Shown here piece after piece: positions 36,309 through 45,198 of a DNA stretch of 64,000 nucleotides. Under the pieces are notes generated by a model. That model searched no databases. It had not been told where the DNA came from and worked only from the letters and a program-made list of their open reading frames with translations. The DNA is from Lysobacter sp. Its GTDB lineage: Bacteria; Pseudomonadota; Gammaproteobacteria; Xanthomonadales; Xanthomonadaceae. Each line of letters starts with the position of its first letter. Position 1 is the first letter of the stretch. Made by a program: the position numbers and the translations under genes. Location of the stretch: contig SSGH01000020.1 of assembly GCA_008015835.1 (NCBI GenBank), positions 55,526 through 119,525 of the forward strand, in the 5' to 3' direction.

Positions 36309-36773
36309 ATGTTGAAGCATATCTACGTAGATGAAAGACGAGTCACTTGTTTCGATCCGTATTTTTCTTATATCGAATCGGTCAAGAGCGAGTTGCCGGC
36401 GCATTTGTATGCGTTCGCCTCGGATTTTTCGAGGTACGAGCTGAATGGGTCGAAGACGTTGCACGACGCATGGTTGGAAGAAGTGAAGATTTCAACGCGC
36501 TATGAACATGATTCCAATGCGATCGCGGCATCGGGAGTGGTCTTGCGCTTGCGGCAAGCCCTCGGGGGTGCGATCACGATGGCCTATTCGGGCGTTCAAG
36601 CCTTCGAATATCGCAACGTCCCGAACCGTTGGCCGGATCGCGCGACGGACCTTCTGGTTCACGAGTTTTCGGTGGAATCGGACGGCTTCTATTCGCATAC
36701 ATTGGTGTTCGATAATGATGTCGTAATGAAAGTGCTGTTCCGCGATTTTTCGTTAGAGGAAAGCGTGCCGTGA
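36309..36773 (+). CDS. Hypothetical protein, 154 aa, low GC
   Basis: From the ATG at 36309 the product is 154 residues with no signal peptide, membrane segment or motif that I recognise. It has a mixed alpha/beta look, with aromatic-rich strands ('[12 protein letters not shown]', '[17 protein letters not shown]', '[21 protein letters not shown]'). GC content is visibly lower than in both neighbours, which suggests recent arrival. The stop overlaps the ubiG GTG by four bases, and the GAGGAAA site of ubiG lies inside its last codons. If it was inserted, it entered the operon cleanly. Confidence 0.65.
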   Translation: MLKHIYVDERRVTCFDPYFSYIESVKSELPAHLYAFASDFSRYELNGSKTLHDAWLEEVKISTRYEHDSNAIAASGVVLRLRQALGGAITMAYSGVQAFEYRNVPNRWPDRATDLLVHEFSVESDGFYSHTLVFDNDVVMKVLFRDFSLEESVP

Positions 36774-37492
36774 CGCAAGCGAACTTCAGTCAACCAGAAC
36801 TCGACAAATTCAATGCGTTGGCGAGCCGATGGTGGGACCCCGAAGGTCCGCAAAAACCCCTGCACGCGCTGAATCCCGCGCGTCTGGGCTACGTGCGCGA
36901 GCGCATGCTTACCAGCGGCACGCCGCTGCGCGGCGCGCGGGTGCTCGATGTGGGCTGCGGCGGTGGCTTGTTGAGCGAGGCGCTGGCGCGCGAGGGCGCG
37001 GACGTGACCGCGATTGATCTCGCGCCGGACCTGATCAAGATCGCCAAATTGCACCGGCTTGAATCCGGCGTGCAGGTCGATTATCGATTGAGCGCGGTCG
37101 AAACGCTGGCGGCCGAGGCGCCCGGCACGTTCGATGCCGTGACGTGCATGGAAATGCTCGAACACGTGCCCGATCCCGCGTCGGTCGTCGCGGCCTGCGC
37201 CACGCTGCTTAAACCGGGCGGCCGGCTGTTCCTGTCCACGCTCAATCGCACCCCTGCGGCGTTCGCGTTGGCCATCGTCGGCGCCGAATACGTCGCGCGC
37301 CTGCTGCCCAAGGGCACGCACCAGTATCGCGACTTCATCAAGCCCTCGGAACTGGCCGGCGCGCTGCGCGCGGCGGGGCTGGCGCTGGAGGACGTGAGCG
37401 GACTGGTCTACGACCCGCTGCGCCACCGCGCTTACGTCGGCGGCCGTACCGACGTCAACTACTTGGCCTGCGCCGTCAAGCCGCTATCCTGA
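36770..37492 (+). CDS. ubiG: Ubiquinone biosynthesis O-methyltransferase UbiG
   Basis: UbiG performs both O-methylations of ubiquinone synthesis with SAM. The 240-residue product begins with the family segment '[22 protein letters not shown]'. It has SAM motif I '[16 protein letters not shown]', 'AIDLAPDLI', '[13 protein letters not shown]', and the membrane-contact region '[22 protein letters not shown]'. The start is a GTG with GAGGAAA seven bases upstream, overlapping the previous stop. Confidence 0.96.
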   Translation: MTQANFSQPELDKFNALASRWWDPEGPQKPLHALNPARLGYVRERMLTSGTPLRGARVLDVGCGGGLLSEALAREGADVTAIDLAPDLIKIAKLHRLESGVQVDYRLSAVETLAAEAPGTFDAVTCMEMLEHVPDPASVVAACATLLKPGGRLFLSTLNRTPAAFALAIVGAEYVARLLPKGTHQYRDFIKPSELAGALRAAGLALEDVSGLVYDPLRHRAYVGGRTDVNYLACAVKPLS

Positions 37493-37577
37493 TCCGATGT
37501 TGAAATCGTAATCGCCCTCACAGCTTGCCGGGGCGCGTGCGTTATCCTTTCGCCGACACGGATCGCCCCCCTTCACC

Positions 37578-38267
37578 ATGCCGACACGCAAATACCCCCG
37601 CGCCGTTCTGTTCGATCTCGACGGCACTCTGGTCGACAGCGCGCCCGACATGGTCGCCGCGATGAATCTGATGCTGCGCGAATGCGGGCGCGAGCCGATG
37701 ACGCTCGACGCGCTGCGTCCGCACGTCTCGAAAGGCTCGCGCGCGATGCTCGCCGCCGCGTTCCCGGAATTGGATCGCGCCGACCGCGAAGACATGGTCG
37801 ACGACTTCCTCGACACCTACGAGCGCGTGCTCGGTCAGGAATGCGCGCCGTTCGACGGCATCGAAACTCTGTTGGCCGAGATCGAGGCCGAAGGCGGGCG
37901 TTGGGGCATCGTCACCAACAAGCCGATGTATTTGGCCGAGGAACTCATTCCGATGCTGGGCTGGGAAGAGCGCTGCGGCGTGCTGCTCGGCGGCGACAGT
38001 CTGGCCGAGCGCAAGCCGCATCCGCTGCCGCTGCTGCATGCGGCGAAACAACTCGGCTTGGACCCGCGCGACTGCGTCTACGTCGGCGACGACGAGCGCG
38101 ACATCGTCGCGGCGCGCGCGGCCGGCATGCCGTCGATCGTGGCGCTGTGGGGGTATCGCTTGCCGAACGAATCGCCGGCCGCGTGGGGCGGCGACGTCAT
38201 GGTCGAGCGCCCGCAGGACTTGCTCGACCCCGCGCTGTGGGCGCGGTTGATGCCGCTCGAAGCCTGA
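37578..38267 (+). CDS. gph: Phosphoglycolate phosphatase (HAD family)
   Basis: This 229-residue HAD hydrolase removes phosphate from 2-phosphoglycolate formed during DNA repair. Its motifs are I 'VLFDLDGTLVDSAPDM' with the nucleophile Asp and acid/base Asp, II around 'WGIVTNKP', III Lys in 'ERKPHPLPLLHA', and IV 'YVGDDERDIVAARAAGM'. The cap domain is the subclass I helical type. The ATG lies in a plus-strand run after ubiG. The gap of 85 bases holds nothing obvious. Confidence 0.92.
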   Translation: MPTRKYPRAVLFDLDGTLVDSAPDMVAAMNLMLRECGREPMTLDALRPHVSKGSRAMLAAAFPELDRADREDMVDDFLDTYERVLGQECAPFDGIETLLAEIEAEGGRWGIVTNKPMYLAEELIPMLGWEERCGVLLGGDSLAERKPHPLPLLHAAKQLGLDPRDCVYVGDDERDIVAARAAGMPSIVALWGYRLPNESPAAWGGDVMVERPQDLLDPALWARLMPLEA

Positions 38268-38286
38268 GCGCCGCGCGTTCGCGACG

Positions 38287-39021
38287 ATGCCCGTGGCCGA
38301 CGACGCGATCGACTTCCTCGATAAATGGCGCGCGCGCTGGCCGGAATGGCGCATCGCGTCGACCTTCGTCGATCCGGCGCGGCGCGCGCAGGCCGAAGCC
38401 TGGTTCGCGTTGTCGCAGGAATGCGTCGATGCGGCCTGGAATGCGGGCGATCCCGCACCGGGCATCGCCAAACTCGGTTGGTGGGAAGAGGAACTGCGCG
38501 GCTGGTCGCGCGGCGCGCGGCGGCATCCGCTCGGCCTCGCGCTGCAGAAATCGCCCGCGCCGTGGGCTTCGCTCGCGGATGCGCTCGCCGCGCTGCCGAT
38601 GGCGCGCGAAGCGGTGCTCGCCGCGGCTCGCGCGCCCGGTCCGCAGCCGCTGCGGGTGTCGGCCGAAGTATTGAAACCGTATGCCGAGGCGACCGACGCC
38701 GTCGAGCGCGCGCTGTTCGGCGCATCGTCGTCCGTGTCCACGTCCGCAGGCGCCGAAAGCCGCGCTTCCGCGGGTCTCGCGTCGATCGGCATGCATGCGG
38801 CGCGCGCCACCGCCGCGGACGACGGCGCGACATCGCAAGACTTCGCGCGCGCGCTGATCGCCGCATGGCCCGCGCCTGCGGCCACGCGCCCGCGGCGCAT
38901 TCAAGACGCCTTGGTGCTCTCGCGACTCCGTCTGCTGGCCGCGGGGCGTCGCCTTTCGCCGACATCGCCGCTCGCGCCGTGGTCGGCGCTGTGGACGAGC
39001 TGGCGCGCCGCTCGCGGCTGA
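38287..39021 (+). CDS. Squalene/phytoene synthase-like protein
   Basis: This 244-residue helical protein lies 19 bases after gph. The segment 'KLGWWEEELRGWSRGARRHPLGLAL' resembles the region around the second half of squalene/phytoene synthases, where a Trp-Arg/Glu-Glu segment is followed by HP. The canonical DxxxD prenyl-diphosphate motifs are not clear, so it is at best a divergent member. Xanthomonad genomes often carry such a gene between gph and folE2. I would treat function as unknown. Confidence 0.6.
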   Translation: MPVADDAIDFLDKWRARWPEWRIASTFVDPARRAQAEAWFALSQECVDAAWNAGDPAPGIAKLGWWEEELRGWSRGARRHPLGLALQKSPAPWASLADALAALPMAREAVLAAARAPGPQPLRVSAEVLKPYAEATDAVERALFGASSSVSTSAGAESRASAGLASIGMHAARATAADDGATSQDFARALIAAWPAPAATRPRRIQDALVLSRLRLLAAGRRLSPTSPLAPWSALWTSWRAARG

Positions 39022-39132
39022 AACGCTCGCGGGTTTTCCCGCTTCAGCGCGAAACAGCGTTCCACGGCGATGCGGCCGGCCTTCAGGGAGGCGTGGCGAC
39101 GGCCCGTTACAATGCCGGCCCGTTTCGCGCTC

Positions 39133-40080
39133 ATGCCGTCTGCCGCCTTGACCTCCTCCGACCGCTCGCAACCCCTACCCGATGTCGCCGACGATGCGGC
39201 CCGCGCCGCGCGCCCGCTGGACTGGGTCGGCATGCGCGAGATCGCGCTGCCGCTGCGTCTGGATCTCGATGGCGGCGGGGTGGTGCAGGTGCCGGCCTCG
39301 GTCGATGTCTTCGTCGATCTGCAGCGCGCGGATGCGCGCGGCATCCATATGTCGCGGTTGTACGGGCAGATTCAGAGCGATCTGGCGCAGGAAACGTTGA
39401 CGCCCGGGCGGCTGCGCCTGCTGGTGCTGCGCTGCGCCGCATCGCAGGGCGATTTGTCTTCGTCCGCGCGCGTCGCGTTGCGCTACGAGCATCTGATCGA
39501 ACGCGCCGCGCTCGCCAGCGGGCTGCGCGGTTGGAAACGCTATCCGATCGAAATCGAGGCCTCGCTCGAACGCGGCCATCACTGCATGCGCCTGGGATTC
39601 TCGGTCGAATATTCCAGCACCTGCCCGGCCTCCGCCGCGTTGTCGCGACAAGCGAACGCGGAACGTTTCGCCGAGGATTTCTCCGCCGCGCATCCGTTGT
39701 CCACGCAGGTGGTGCGCGATTGGCTGGCGTCGGAGCGAGGCCTCGCCGCCACCCCGCACGCGCAGCGCAGCCGCGCGAAGGTGAAGCTCGAACTGCAGTT
39801 CTCGTTCGAGTCCTGGGACACGACCGAATGGATCGATCGCGCCGAAGCCGCGCTCGGCACGCCGGTGCAGACCGCGGTCAAGCGCGAAGACGAACAAGCC
39901 TTCGCCCGCCTCAACGCCCAGCATCTGATGTTCTGCGAAGACGCCGCGCGCCGCATCGCCGCCGCGTTCGCCGACGATCCGCGCGTGCTGCGCTTCGACA
40001 TCGAGGTCGCGCATTTCGAGAGCCTGCACCCGCACGATGCGGTGGCGATGGTGAGCGGGAAGGGCGGCGCTGCGGGTTGA
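39133..40080 (+). CDS. folE2: GTP cyclohydrolase FolE2 (type IB)
   Basis: This enzyme catalyses the first step of tetrahydrofolate synthesis. It is the metal-flexible type IB that replaces or backs up zinc-dependent FolE. Family signatures are 'GMREIALPLRLD', 'VDVFVDLQRADARGIHMSRLY', the catalytic Cys region 'YSSTCPASAALSRQ', 'FCEDAARRIA' and 'VAHFESLHPHDAVA'. The likely start is the ATG at 39133 (315 residues). Earlier in-frame ATGs at 39070 and 39112 would add residues without family match. A hairpin lies 60 bases downstream. Confidence 0.93.
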   Translation: MPSAALTSSDRSQPLPDVADDAARAARPLDWVGMREIALPLRLDLDGGGVVQVPASVDVFVDLQRADARGIHMSRLYGQIQSDLAQETLTPGRLRLLVLRCAASQGDLSSSARVALRYEHLIERAALASGLRGWKRYPIEIEASLERGHHCMRLGFSVEYSSTCPASAALSRQANAERFAEDFSAAHPLSTQVVRDWLASERGLAATPHAQRSRAKVKLELQFSFESWDTTEWIDRAEAALGTPVQTAVKREDEQAFARLNAQHLMFCEDAARRIAAAFADDPRVLRFDIEVAHFESLHPHDAVAMVSGKGGAAG

Positions 40081-40140
40081 GGCGTCCCGATCGTACTCGC
40101 GCGCTTTCGAAGGTCGACCGATGCGCGACCGCTCAAGAAG

Positions 40141-40170
40141 CCGAAGGGCGCCGCATCGGGCGCCCTTCGG
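40141..40170. terminator. Hairpin between the convergent folE2 and secreted-protein genes
   Basis: CCGAAGGGCGCC pairs perfectly with GGCGCCCTTCGG around a six-base loop. No long T run follows on either side. Its place between two convergent stops suggests a shared terminator. Confidence 0.6.
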
Positions 40171-40186
40171 AATGCGCATCACGCGA

Positions 40187-40891
40187 TCATCGCACGCGAA
40201 TCGTGGTCACGAGGTACATGGGTTGCGGGCAGGGAAAGCCGGGCCAGGGGACATACACGTTGGCCGGAATCCGACCGAAAAAACACTGCACCGTATTCGG
40301 CGCGCCGAGCCCCACGAAGCTCGCGTACAGGTTGTAGTATCCGGGCGTCAACGCGGCGGTGTTGAACCCGTTGGGTTCGTGCGCGATCACGCAGTTGCTT
40401 CCCGCTGCGGTGGTTTCTTTGATCGCCGCCAATTGCCCCGCTGGATTGTAGAACCCGTACACCACGCGCGTGCCTCGCGCGACCACGCCCGACAAATACA
40501 GCGTGGTGCCTTGCGCCACATCGTTGCTGTAGGTGTTGTTTCCCAACGAAAAAAACGGGTGCGGGATCTGATTGCACTCCTGATACGCGCTGGGGCCGAA
40601 AAACGGCGTGGGTAGCGACACCAGCGGCGGGAACATGAACGGCGGCGAGAACGGCGGGACGGGCGCACCCGAACCCGGATCTCCGCCGCCTCCACCACCG
40701 CCGCTGCCCGGATCTCCGCATTCGTCGAGCAATCTCGGCGCGAAGGCGCCGTTGGCGTAAATGGGCGGTTCGGGGCAGGGAACGTCGAGCGAGGTTCGGG
40801 AGACAGCGCCGGATCGCGAATCCCGGCTTTCGGCTTGGAACGCGACCAGCGCCAGGCTGGCCGCGACGGCTATCGCAGTGAAGTGACGCAT
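40187..40891 (-). CDS. Secreted protein with Gly/Pro-rich linker, unknown function
   Basis: The product has 234 residues from the ATG at 40891, which has an AAGGAG site upstream. A signal peptide ('HFTAIAVAASLALVAFQAES') is followed by a short Cys-containing segment, a poly-Gly/Ser-Pro linker (about residues 58-90), and a C-terminal domain of ~130 residues rich in Tyr, Asn and Phe ('YLSGVVARGTRVVYGFYNPAG', 'PGYYNLYASFVGLG', 'QCFFGRIPANVYVP'). That domain reads like an immunoglobulin-like or jelly-roll fold. Four or more cysteines suggest disulfides. I do not recognise a family. It is transcribed alone. Confidence 0.7.
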   Translation of the reverse strand: MRHFTAIAVAASLALVAFQAESRDSRSGAVSRTSLDVPCPEPPIYANGAFAPRLLDECGDPGSGGGGGGGDPGSGAPVPPFSPPFMFPPLVSLPTPFFGPSAYQECNQIPHPFFSLGNNTYSNDVAQGTTLYLSGVVARGTRVVYGFYNPAGQLAAIKETTAAGSNCVIAHEPNGFNTAALTPGYYNLYASFVGLGAPNTVQCFFGRIPANVYVPWPGFPCPQPMYLVTTIRVR

Positions 40892-41131
40892 CTCGATTAC
40901 TCCTTCAACCGAATGGATGGGAACCACCGCTGTCGTGCCTGACAGCTCGCTGACGATGCGACGACAGCGACCGCAACGTATCACGCCACGGTCGCATGCG
41001 GCGCGTGGTGTGCGTTCATGATGATGAATGCGATCGAAGCCGAATCGACAATGCGCGATCGATGCGTCGCGTGCGCCGAATATCGGCGATCGACGATGCG
41101 CGTCGATCGACTTCGCGCTATCGCGAGGCGT

Positions 41132-42040
41132 TTACTTCGCGAGTTCCAACACCAACAGCGGGTCGACGCGCACGCCGTGGCAATGCATGCCCCAGTGCAA
41201 ATGCGGGCCGGTGGCGCGTCCGGTGGCGCCGACCGCGGCGACGACCTGGCCTTGTTCGACGCGATCGCCGACCTTCACGTCGATCCGCGACAGATGCAGG
41301 AAATTCGAGCTCACGCCCGCGCCGTGATCGATCAGCAATGTGCCGCCGGTGAGGTACAGATCGTTCGCGGCGAAAATCACGATGCCGCCCGCGGGCGCCT
41401 TCACCGGCGTGCCGGTGGGCGCGGCGATATCCATCCCGCCGTGCGGCGATTTCGGCGTGCCGTCGTAGATGCGCTGATTGCCGAAACGCCCGCTGATGCG
41501 GCCGCGTACCGGCCATACGAACGGTTGCGCGAAATCCTCGCGCGCGTCGTCGCGCTTGCGCGAGGCGACGATCAGCGCTTGTTCGCGTGCGATGCGTTCG
41601 GCGATCTGCGGCGGCGGGTTCACGGTTTTCGGCGGCGCGCCGTTGACGCGTTCGATCGGCCAATCCCGCGCCGTCACCTCGATCCGATGCGGCAAGACGC
41701 TGCCGCCCGGCGGTTTGACGGCGACGACCAGCGGGCCCGTCGCGTCGCGATCCACGCCGAGCACGAACAGCCCGTTCGGCGACACCCGCAGCCTGCGCCC
41801 GTCGTATTCGACCACGGCGGCCGGATGGGTGCGGCCGATCACCAGCGCGCCTTGCTGCACCGAACTCGGCAAGACGGTGCCGCGCACCGGCGCGGCATCC
41901 GCAGCGACGAGGCGTTTGCTCGGGGTTGTCGACGCGGGCGACGCGGTTTGCGAATGCGCCGTCGGTAGCGAACACAGCGCGGCGACGGCGAGGATCGGCA
42001 GCCGCTTGCGCGAAGCGGAATGCGACGAACGACGGCTCAT
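41132..42040 (-). CDS. M23-family (LytM) peptidase
   Basis: This 302-residue protein has an N-terminal signal ('LPILAVAALCSLPTAHS'), a central beta-rich region typical of xanthomonad M23 proteins, and a C-terminal lysostaphin-type domain. Zinc ligands lie in 'KSPHGGMDIAAPTGTPV' (HxxxD) and 'GPHLHWGMH' (HxH). It is probably a periplasmic peptidoglycan endopeptidase or amidase activator. The start ATG overlaps the dihydroorotase stop by four bases, so the two are coupled. Confidence 0.9.
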   Translation of the reverse strand: MSRRSSHSASRKRLPILAVAALCSLPTAHSQTASPASTTPSKRLVAADAAPVRGTVLPSSVQQGALVIGRTHPAAVVEYDGRRLRVSPNGLFVLGVDRDATGPLVVAVKPPGGSVLPHRIEVTARDWPIERVNGAPPKTVNPPPQIAERIAREQALIVASRKRDDAREDFAQPFVWPVRGRISGRFGNQRIYDGTPKSPHGGMDIAAPTGTPVKAPAGGIVIFAANDLYLTGGTLLIDHGAGVSSNFLHLSRIDVKVGDRVEQGQVVAAVGATGRATGPHLHWGMHCHGVRVDPLLVLELAK

Positions 42041-43404
42041 CGCGCGAACTCCAAGCGCTGGCCGCGCGCTGGGCCGAGCAGCCGTTCGCCGTCCCAGACG
42101 CGATGGCCGTTCACCCAGGTCGAGGCGATGCGCGAACGGAAGGTCGTGCCTTCGAACGGCGACCAGCCGCATTTGGAGAGCACGTCTTCGCGGCGCACCG
42201 TGTACGGGCGATCCTCGATCAAGACCAGGTCGGCGAAATAGCCTTCGCGCAGAAAGCCGCGGTCTTTCACGTCGAACAACTGCGCCGACGCATGCGCGAA
42301 CTTCTGCACCACCTGCATCACGCCGAACGCCCCCTCATGCGCGCACTCCAGCGCCGCCATCAGCGCGAACTGCACCAGCGGCAAGCCGCTCGGCGCGCGC
42401 AGATAGGGCGCGCTTTTCTCTTCCAACGTATGCGGCGCGTGGTCTGTGGCGAGCACGTCGATCGTGTCGTCGGCGAGCGCGCGGGTCAGCGCCTCGCGGT
42501 CGCTCGGGTCTTTGATCGCGGGGTTGCACTTGATGAAGTTGCCGCGCTCGGCGTAATCGCGACGATCGAAGCGCAGGAAATGGATGCAGGTCTCGGCGGT
42601 GATGCGCTTGCGGCTGCCGTCGGCGCGGATCAGCGGCCCGCGCTCGAACAGCGCCAACTCGTCGGCGGTGCTGATGTGCAGCACATGCAAGCGCGCGTCG
42701 TGCCGGCGCGCCAGTTCGATCGCGAGTCGGGTCGATTGGATGCAGGCCGCGCGCGAGCGGATTTCGCCGTGGAATTCGACCGGAATGTCGTCGCCGTACT
42801 CGGCGCGGAATTTCGCCAATTCCGCGTCGATCATCGGCGTGTCTTCGCAGTGCGTGATGATCGGCGTCGGCGCGTCGCGGAACACCGCGTCCAGAATCGC
42901 CGGGTCGTCCACGAGCATATTGCCGGTGGAAGCGCCCATGAAAATTTTCACGCCGGGCGTGGTCAGCGGGTCGATCGCGCGGATGGCGTCGATGTTGCCG
43001 GTGCTGGTGCCCATGTAAAAAGCGTAATTGCCGTAGGCGCGACCGGCGGCGCGGCGGTACTTGTCGTCCAGTGCCGCGCGGTCCAGCGTCGGCGGGCTGG
43101 TGTTGGGCATATCCATGAAACTGGTGATGCCGCCGGCCACGGCCGCGGCCGATTCGCTGGCGAGATCGCCTTTGTGGGTGAGCCCGGGCTCGCGGAAATG
43201 CACTTGGTCGTCGATCATGCCCGGCAGCAGGCGTCGGCCGGCGGCGTCGAAGACGGCTTCGTTCGCGCGCGCCGTCAGCCCGGGCGCGATCTCCGCGATG
43301 CGGCCATCCGCGCCGATCCGCAGATCGGTGTCGAACTCGCGGCCTTCGTTGACCAGGCGGGCGTTGACGATGAGCGTGGCGGCGGCGGGGGCGAAGTCGG
43401 TCAT
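42037..43404 (-). CDS. pyrC: Dihydroorotase
   Basis: The enzyme closes N-carbamoyl-aspartate to dihydroorotate in pyrimidine synthesis. The 455-residue protein belongs to the long (class I/AllB-like) amidohydrolases. Metal ligands lie in 'DDQVHFREPG' (HxR type), the carboxylated Lys is probably in 'PGVKIFMGAST', His in 'HVLHISTADE', and Asp in 'LATDHAPHTLEEK'. Allantoinase is a close relative, but 'FREPGLTHKGD' and the chromosomal setting fit dihydroorotase. It overlaps the M23 gene. Confidence 0.9.
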   Translation of the reverse strand: MTDFAPAAATLIVNARLVNEGREFDTDLRIGADGRIAEIAPGLTARANEAVFDAAGRRLLPGMIDDQVHFREPGLTHKGDLASESAAAVAGGITSFMDMPNTSPPTLDRAALDDKYRRAAGRAYGNYAFYMGTSTGNIDAIRAIDPLTTPGVKIFMGASTGNMLVDDPAILDAVFRDAPTPIITHCEDTPMIDAELAKFRAEYGDDIPVEFHGEIRSRAACIQSTRLAIELARRHDARLHVLHISTADELALFERGPLIRADGSRKRITAETCIHFLRFDRRDYAERGNFIKCNPAIKDPSDREALTRALADDTIDVLATDHAPHTLEEKSAPYLRAPSGLPLVQFALMAALECAHEGAFGVMQVVQKFAHASAQLFDVKDRGFLREGYFADLVLIEDRPYTVRREDVLSKCGWSPFEGTTFRSRIASTWVNGHRVWDGERLLGPARGQRLEFAR

Positions 43405-43494
43405 GCGTGAAGATTCTCGATCGTTACGACGGCGGGATGAGGGCGGCGAGGGCGGTACCGAAGCGCAGCACCGAAGGGAACGGGATCGACGAGA

Positions 43495-43776
43495 TCAGTG
43501 GCGATGCGAGTCGGAGCCGTCTTCGCAGTGCGGACCGTGCTCGGCGCCGACGCTCGCCTTCGGGCGCTCCGGCACCGGGTCGTATCCTCCGGGGTGCAGC
43601 GGATGGCAGCGGCCGATGCGTCGAGCCGCCATCCAACTGCCTTTGAGGGCGCCGTAACGCTCGATGGCGGTCATCGCATATTCCGAACAGGTCGGGGCGA
43701 ACCGACAGCGCTGTCCTAACAACGGACTCAGCCAACGTTTATAAAAGCGCAGCGCGGCGATCAGCGGTCGTTGCAT
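43495..43776 (-). CDS. yidD: Membrane protein insertion efficiency factor YidD
   Basis: This small amphipathic protein of 93 residues helps YidC/Sec insert membrane proteins. The signature '[28 protein letters not shown]' and '[17 protein letters not shown]' is complete, with three conserved Cys. The tail is His/Asp-rich. In most bacteria yidD lies between rnpA and yidC; here it sits beside pyrC and dksA instead. It is divergent from the DksA gene. Confidence 0.95.
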   Translation of the reverse strand: MQRPLIAALRFYKRWLSPLLGQRCRFAPTCSEYAMTAIERYGALKGSWMAARRIGRCHPLHPGGYDPVPERPKASVGAEHGPHCEDGSDSHRH

Positions 43777-43960
43777 CAAGCGGTTAGCGTCGAAGTCGGT
43801 GCGGCCGCGGCGTGCGCCGGGAAAGCGGGAGCGAGAGGGCGACGGACCGGCCGTCGTCGGCGAGCGCGGCGCGATCATCGTACGGTTGCCGCTGCAGTGT
43901 TCGCAGGGTATAACAGCCCGCTTTCCCGCCTCAAGGGAACATTACGAAGGATTTTCGGAC

Positions 43961-45094
43961 GTGGCAGCAAAGAAACCCGTAGCGAAGGCCGCCAAGGCCG
44001 CACAAAAAGCCCCCGCCAAACCCGCCGCTAAGCCCGCGAGCAAAGCGTCCAGCGCCTCCGCCAAACCCGTCGCGAAGAAGACGCCGGCCAAACCCGTCGC
44101 CAAGAAGCCCACGACGCCCGCCAAACCTGCGCCGAAATCGGTCGCGAAGCCGGCGGCCAAACCCGCGGCGAAACCGGTCGCGAAAGCCGCCGCCAAGCCC
44201 GCGCCGAAACCTGCAGCGAAGCCGGCCGCCAAGCCCGCCGCCGCGAAGCCCGCACCTGCGGTTCCGGCGAAGGCCGCCGCGAAACCCGCCCCGGCCGCGA
44301 AACCGGCCGTCGCCGCGAAGCCGGCTCCGGCGCCCGCTCCGGCCGCCAAGCCCGCGCCCGCAGCGAAAGCGGCGGCGCCCGCCGCCGCGCCGAAGCCGGC
44401 GGCCAAGACCGAAGCGACGAAGCCCGCGCCCGCCAAGCCGGAGCCCGCGAAACCGGCGTCGGCGTCCCCGGCCCCGTCGGCACCGAAAGCCGCCGCGAAG
44501 CCGGCCGCGCCCGCATCGACGACCGCGAAGTCGGCCGCGAAGCCCGCCGAGGTCAAGTCCGTGGCCGTGGTGCCTCGCCCGACGTCCGGCAAGGTCGCCG
44601 TCGCGGTCGCCGCGAAGCCGGTCGAACCCGCGCCGCGCGGTCAGATCAAGGTGGTTCCGTACCAGGTGGACGAAGCCACCGGCCGCCCGATCCTGCCCGC
44701 CGGCTACAAACCCAGCCGCGACGAGGAGTACATGGGGCCGCTGCAGCTCGAGTATTTCCGTCAGCGCCTGCTGCAGTGGCGCGCGGACCTGATCGAGGAA
44801 TCGAAGCAGACCATCGAAAACCTGAAGGACGAAGTGCGCGACGTGGGCGACGACGCCGAACGCGCCACGCGCGAAACCGAGAACTCGCTCGAACTGCGCA
44901 CCCGCGACCGCTACCGCAAACTGATCGGCAAGATCGACAGCACGCTCAAGCGCCTCGACGCCGGCGAGTACGGCTACAGCGTGGATTCCGGCGAAGAGAT
45001 CGGCCTCGACCGCTTGGAAGCCCGCCTCACCGCCGAACGCACCATCGACGAGCAAGAGCGCTGGGAGCATCTGCAGAAGCAACAGGGCGATTGA
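43961..45094 (+). CDS. dksA: DksA-family protein with Lys/Ala/Pro-rich N-terminal region, zinc cysteines absent
   Basis: The start is a GTG with GAAGG upstream, giving 377 residues. Residues about 1-240 are a repetitive Lys/Ala/Pro stretch (AAKPA, KPAPA) like histone H1 or AlgP tails. The last ~135 residues are the DksA fold: 'YMGPLQLEYFRQRLLQWRADL', a coiled coil whose tip reads 'VGDDAERATRETE' (DxxDxA with Glu for the second Asp), then the zinc-finger region. There all four Cys positions are replaced ('YGYSVDSGEEIG...AERTIDEQE'). DksA binds the RNA polymerase secondary channel and works with ppGpp. The tail may bind DNA, RNA or polyphosphate; that is inference. Confidence 0.92.
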   Translation: MAAKKPVAKAAKAAQKAPAKPAAKPASKASSASAKPVAKKTPAKPVAKKPTTPAKPAPKSVAKPAAKPAAKPVAKAAAKPAPKPAAKPAAKPAAAKPAPAVPAKAAAKPAPAAKPAVAAKPAPAPAPAAKPAPAAKAAAPAAAPKPAAKTEATKPAPAKPEPAKPASASPAPSAPKAAAKPAAPASTTAKSAAKPAEVKSVAVVPRPTSGKVAVAVAAKPVEPAPRGQIKVVPYQVDEATGRPILPAGYKPSRDEEYMGPLQLEYFRQRLLQWRADLIEESKQTIENLKDEVRDVGDDAERATRETENSLELRTRDRYRKLIGKIDSTLKRLDAGEYGYSVDSGEEIGLDRLEARLTAERTIDEQERWEHLQKQQGD

Positions 45095-45126
45095 GTCCGT
45101 CGTTTTCGAAGAATCAAGCGTCGAAA

Positions 45127-45155
45127 GAAAAACCCCGCGGAACGCGGGGTTTTTC
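45127..45155. terminator. Bidirectional terminator between dksA and the GH3 gene
   Basis: AAAAACCCCGC-GGAA-CGCGGGGTTTTT is an 11-bp stem with a T run on both strands. It lies between convergent genes. Confidence 0.9.
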
Positions 45156-45198
45156 GTGTCTGCTCCGTTCGGTTCGATGTCGTTCGGTGCCCTGGCGT

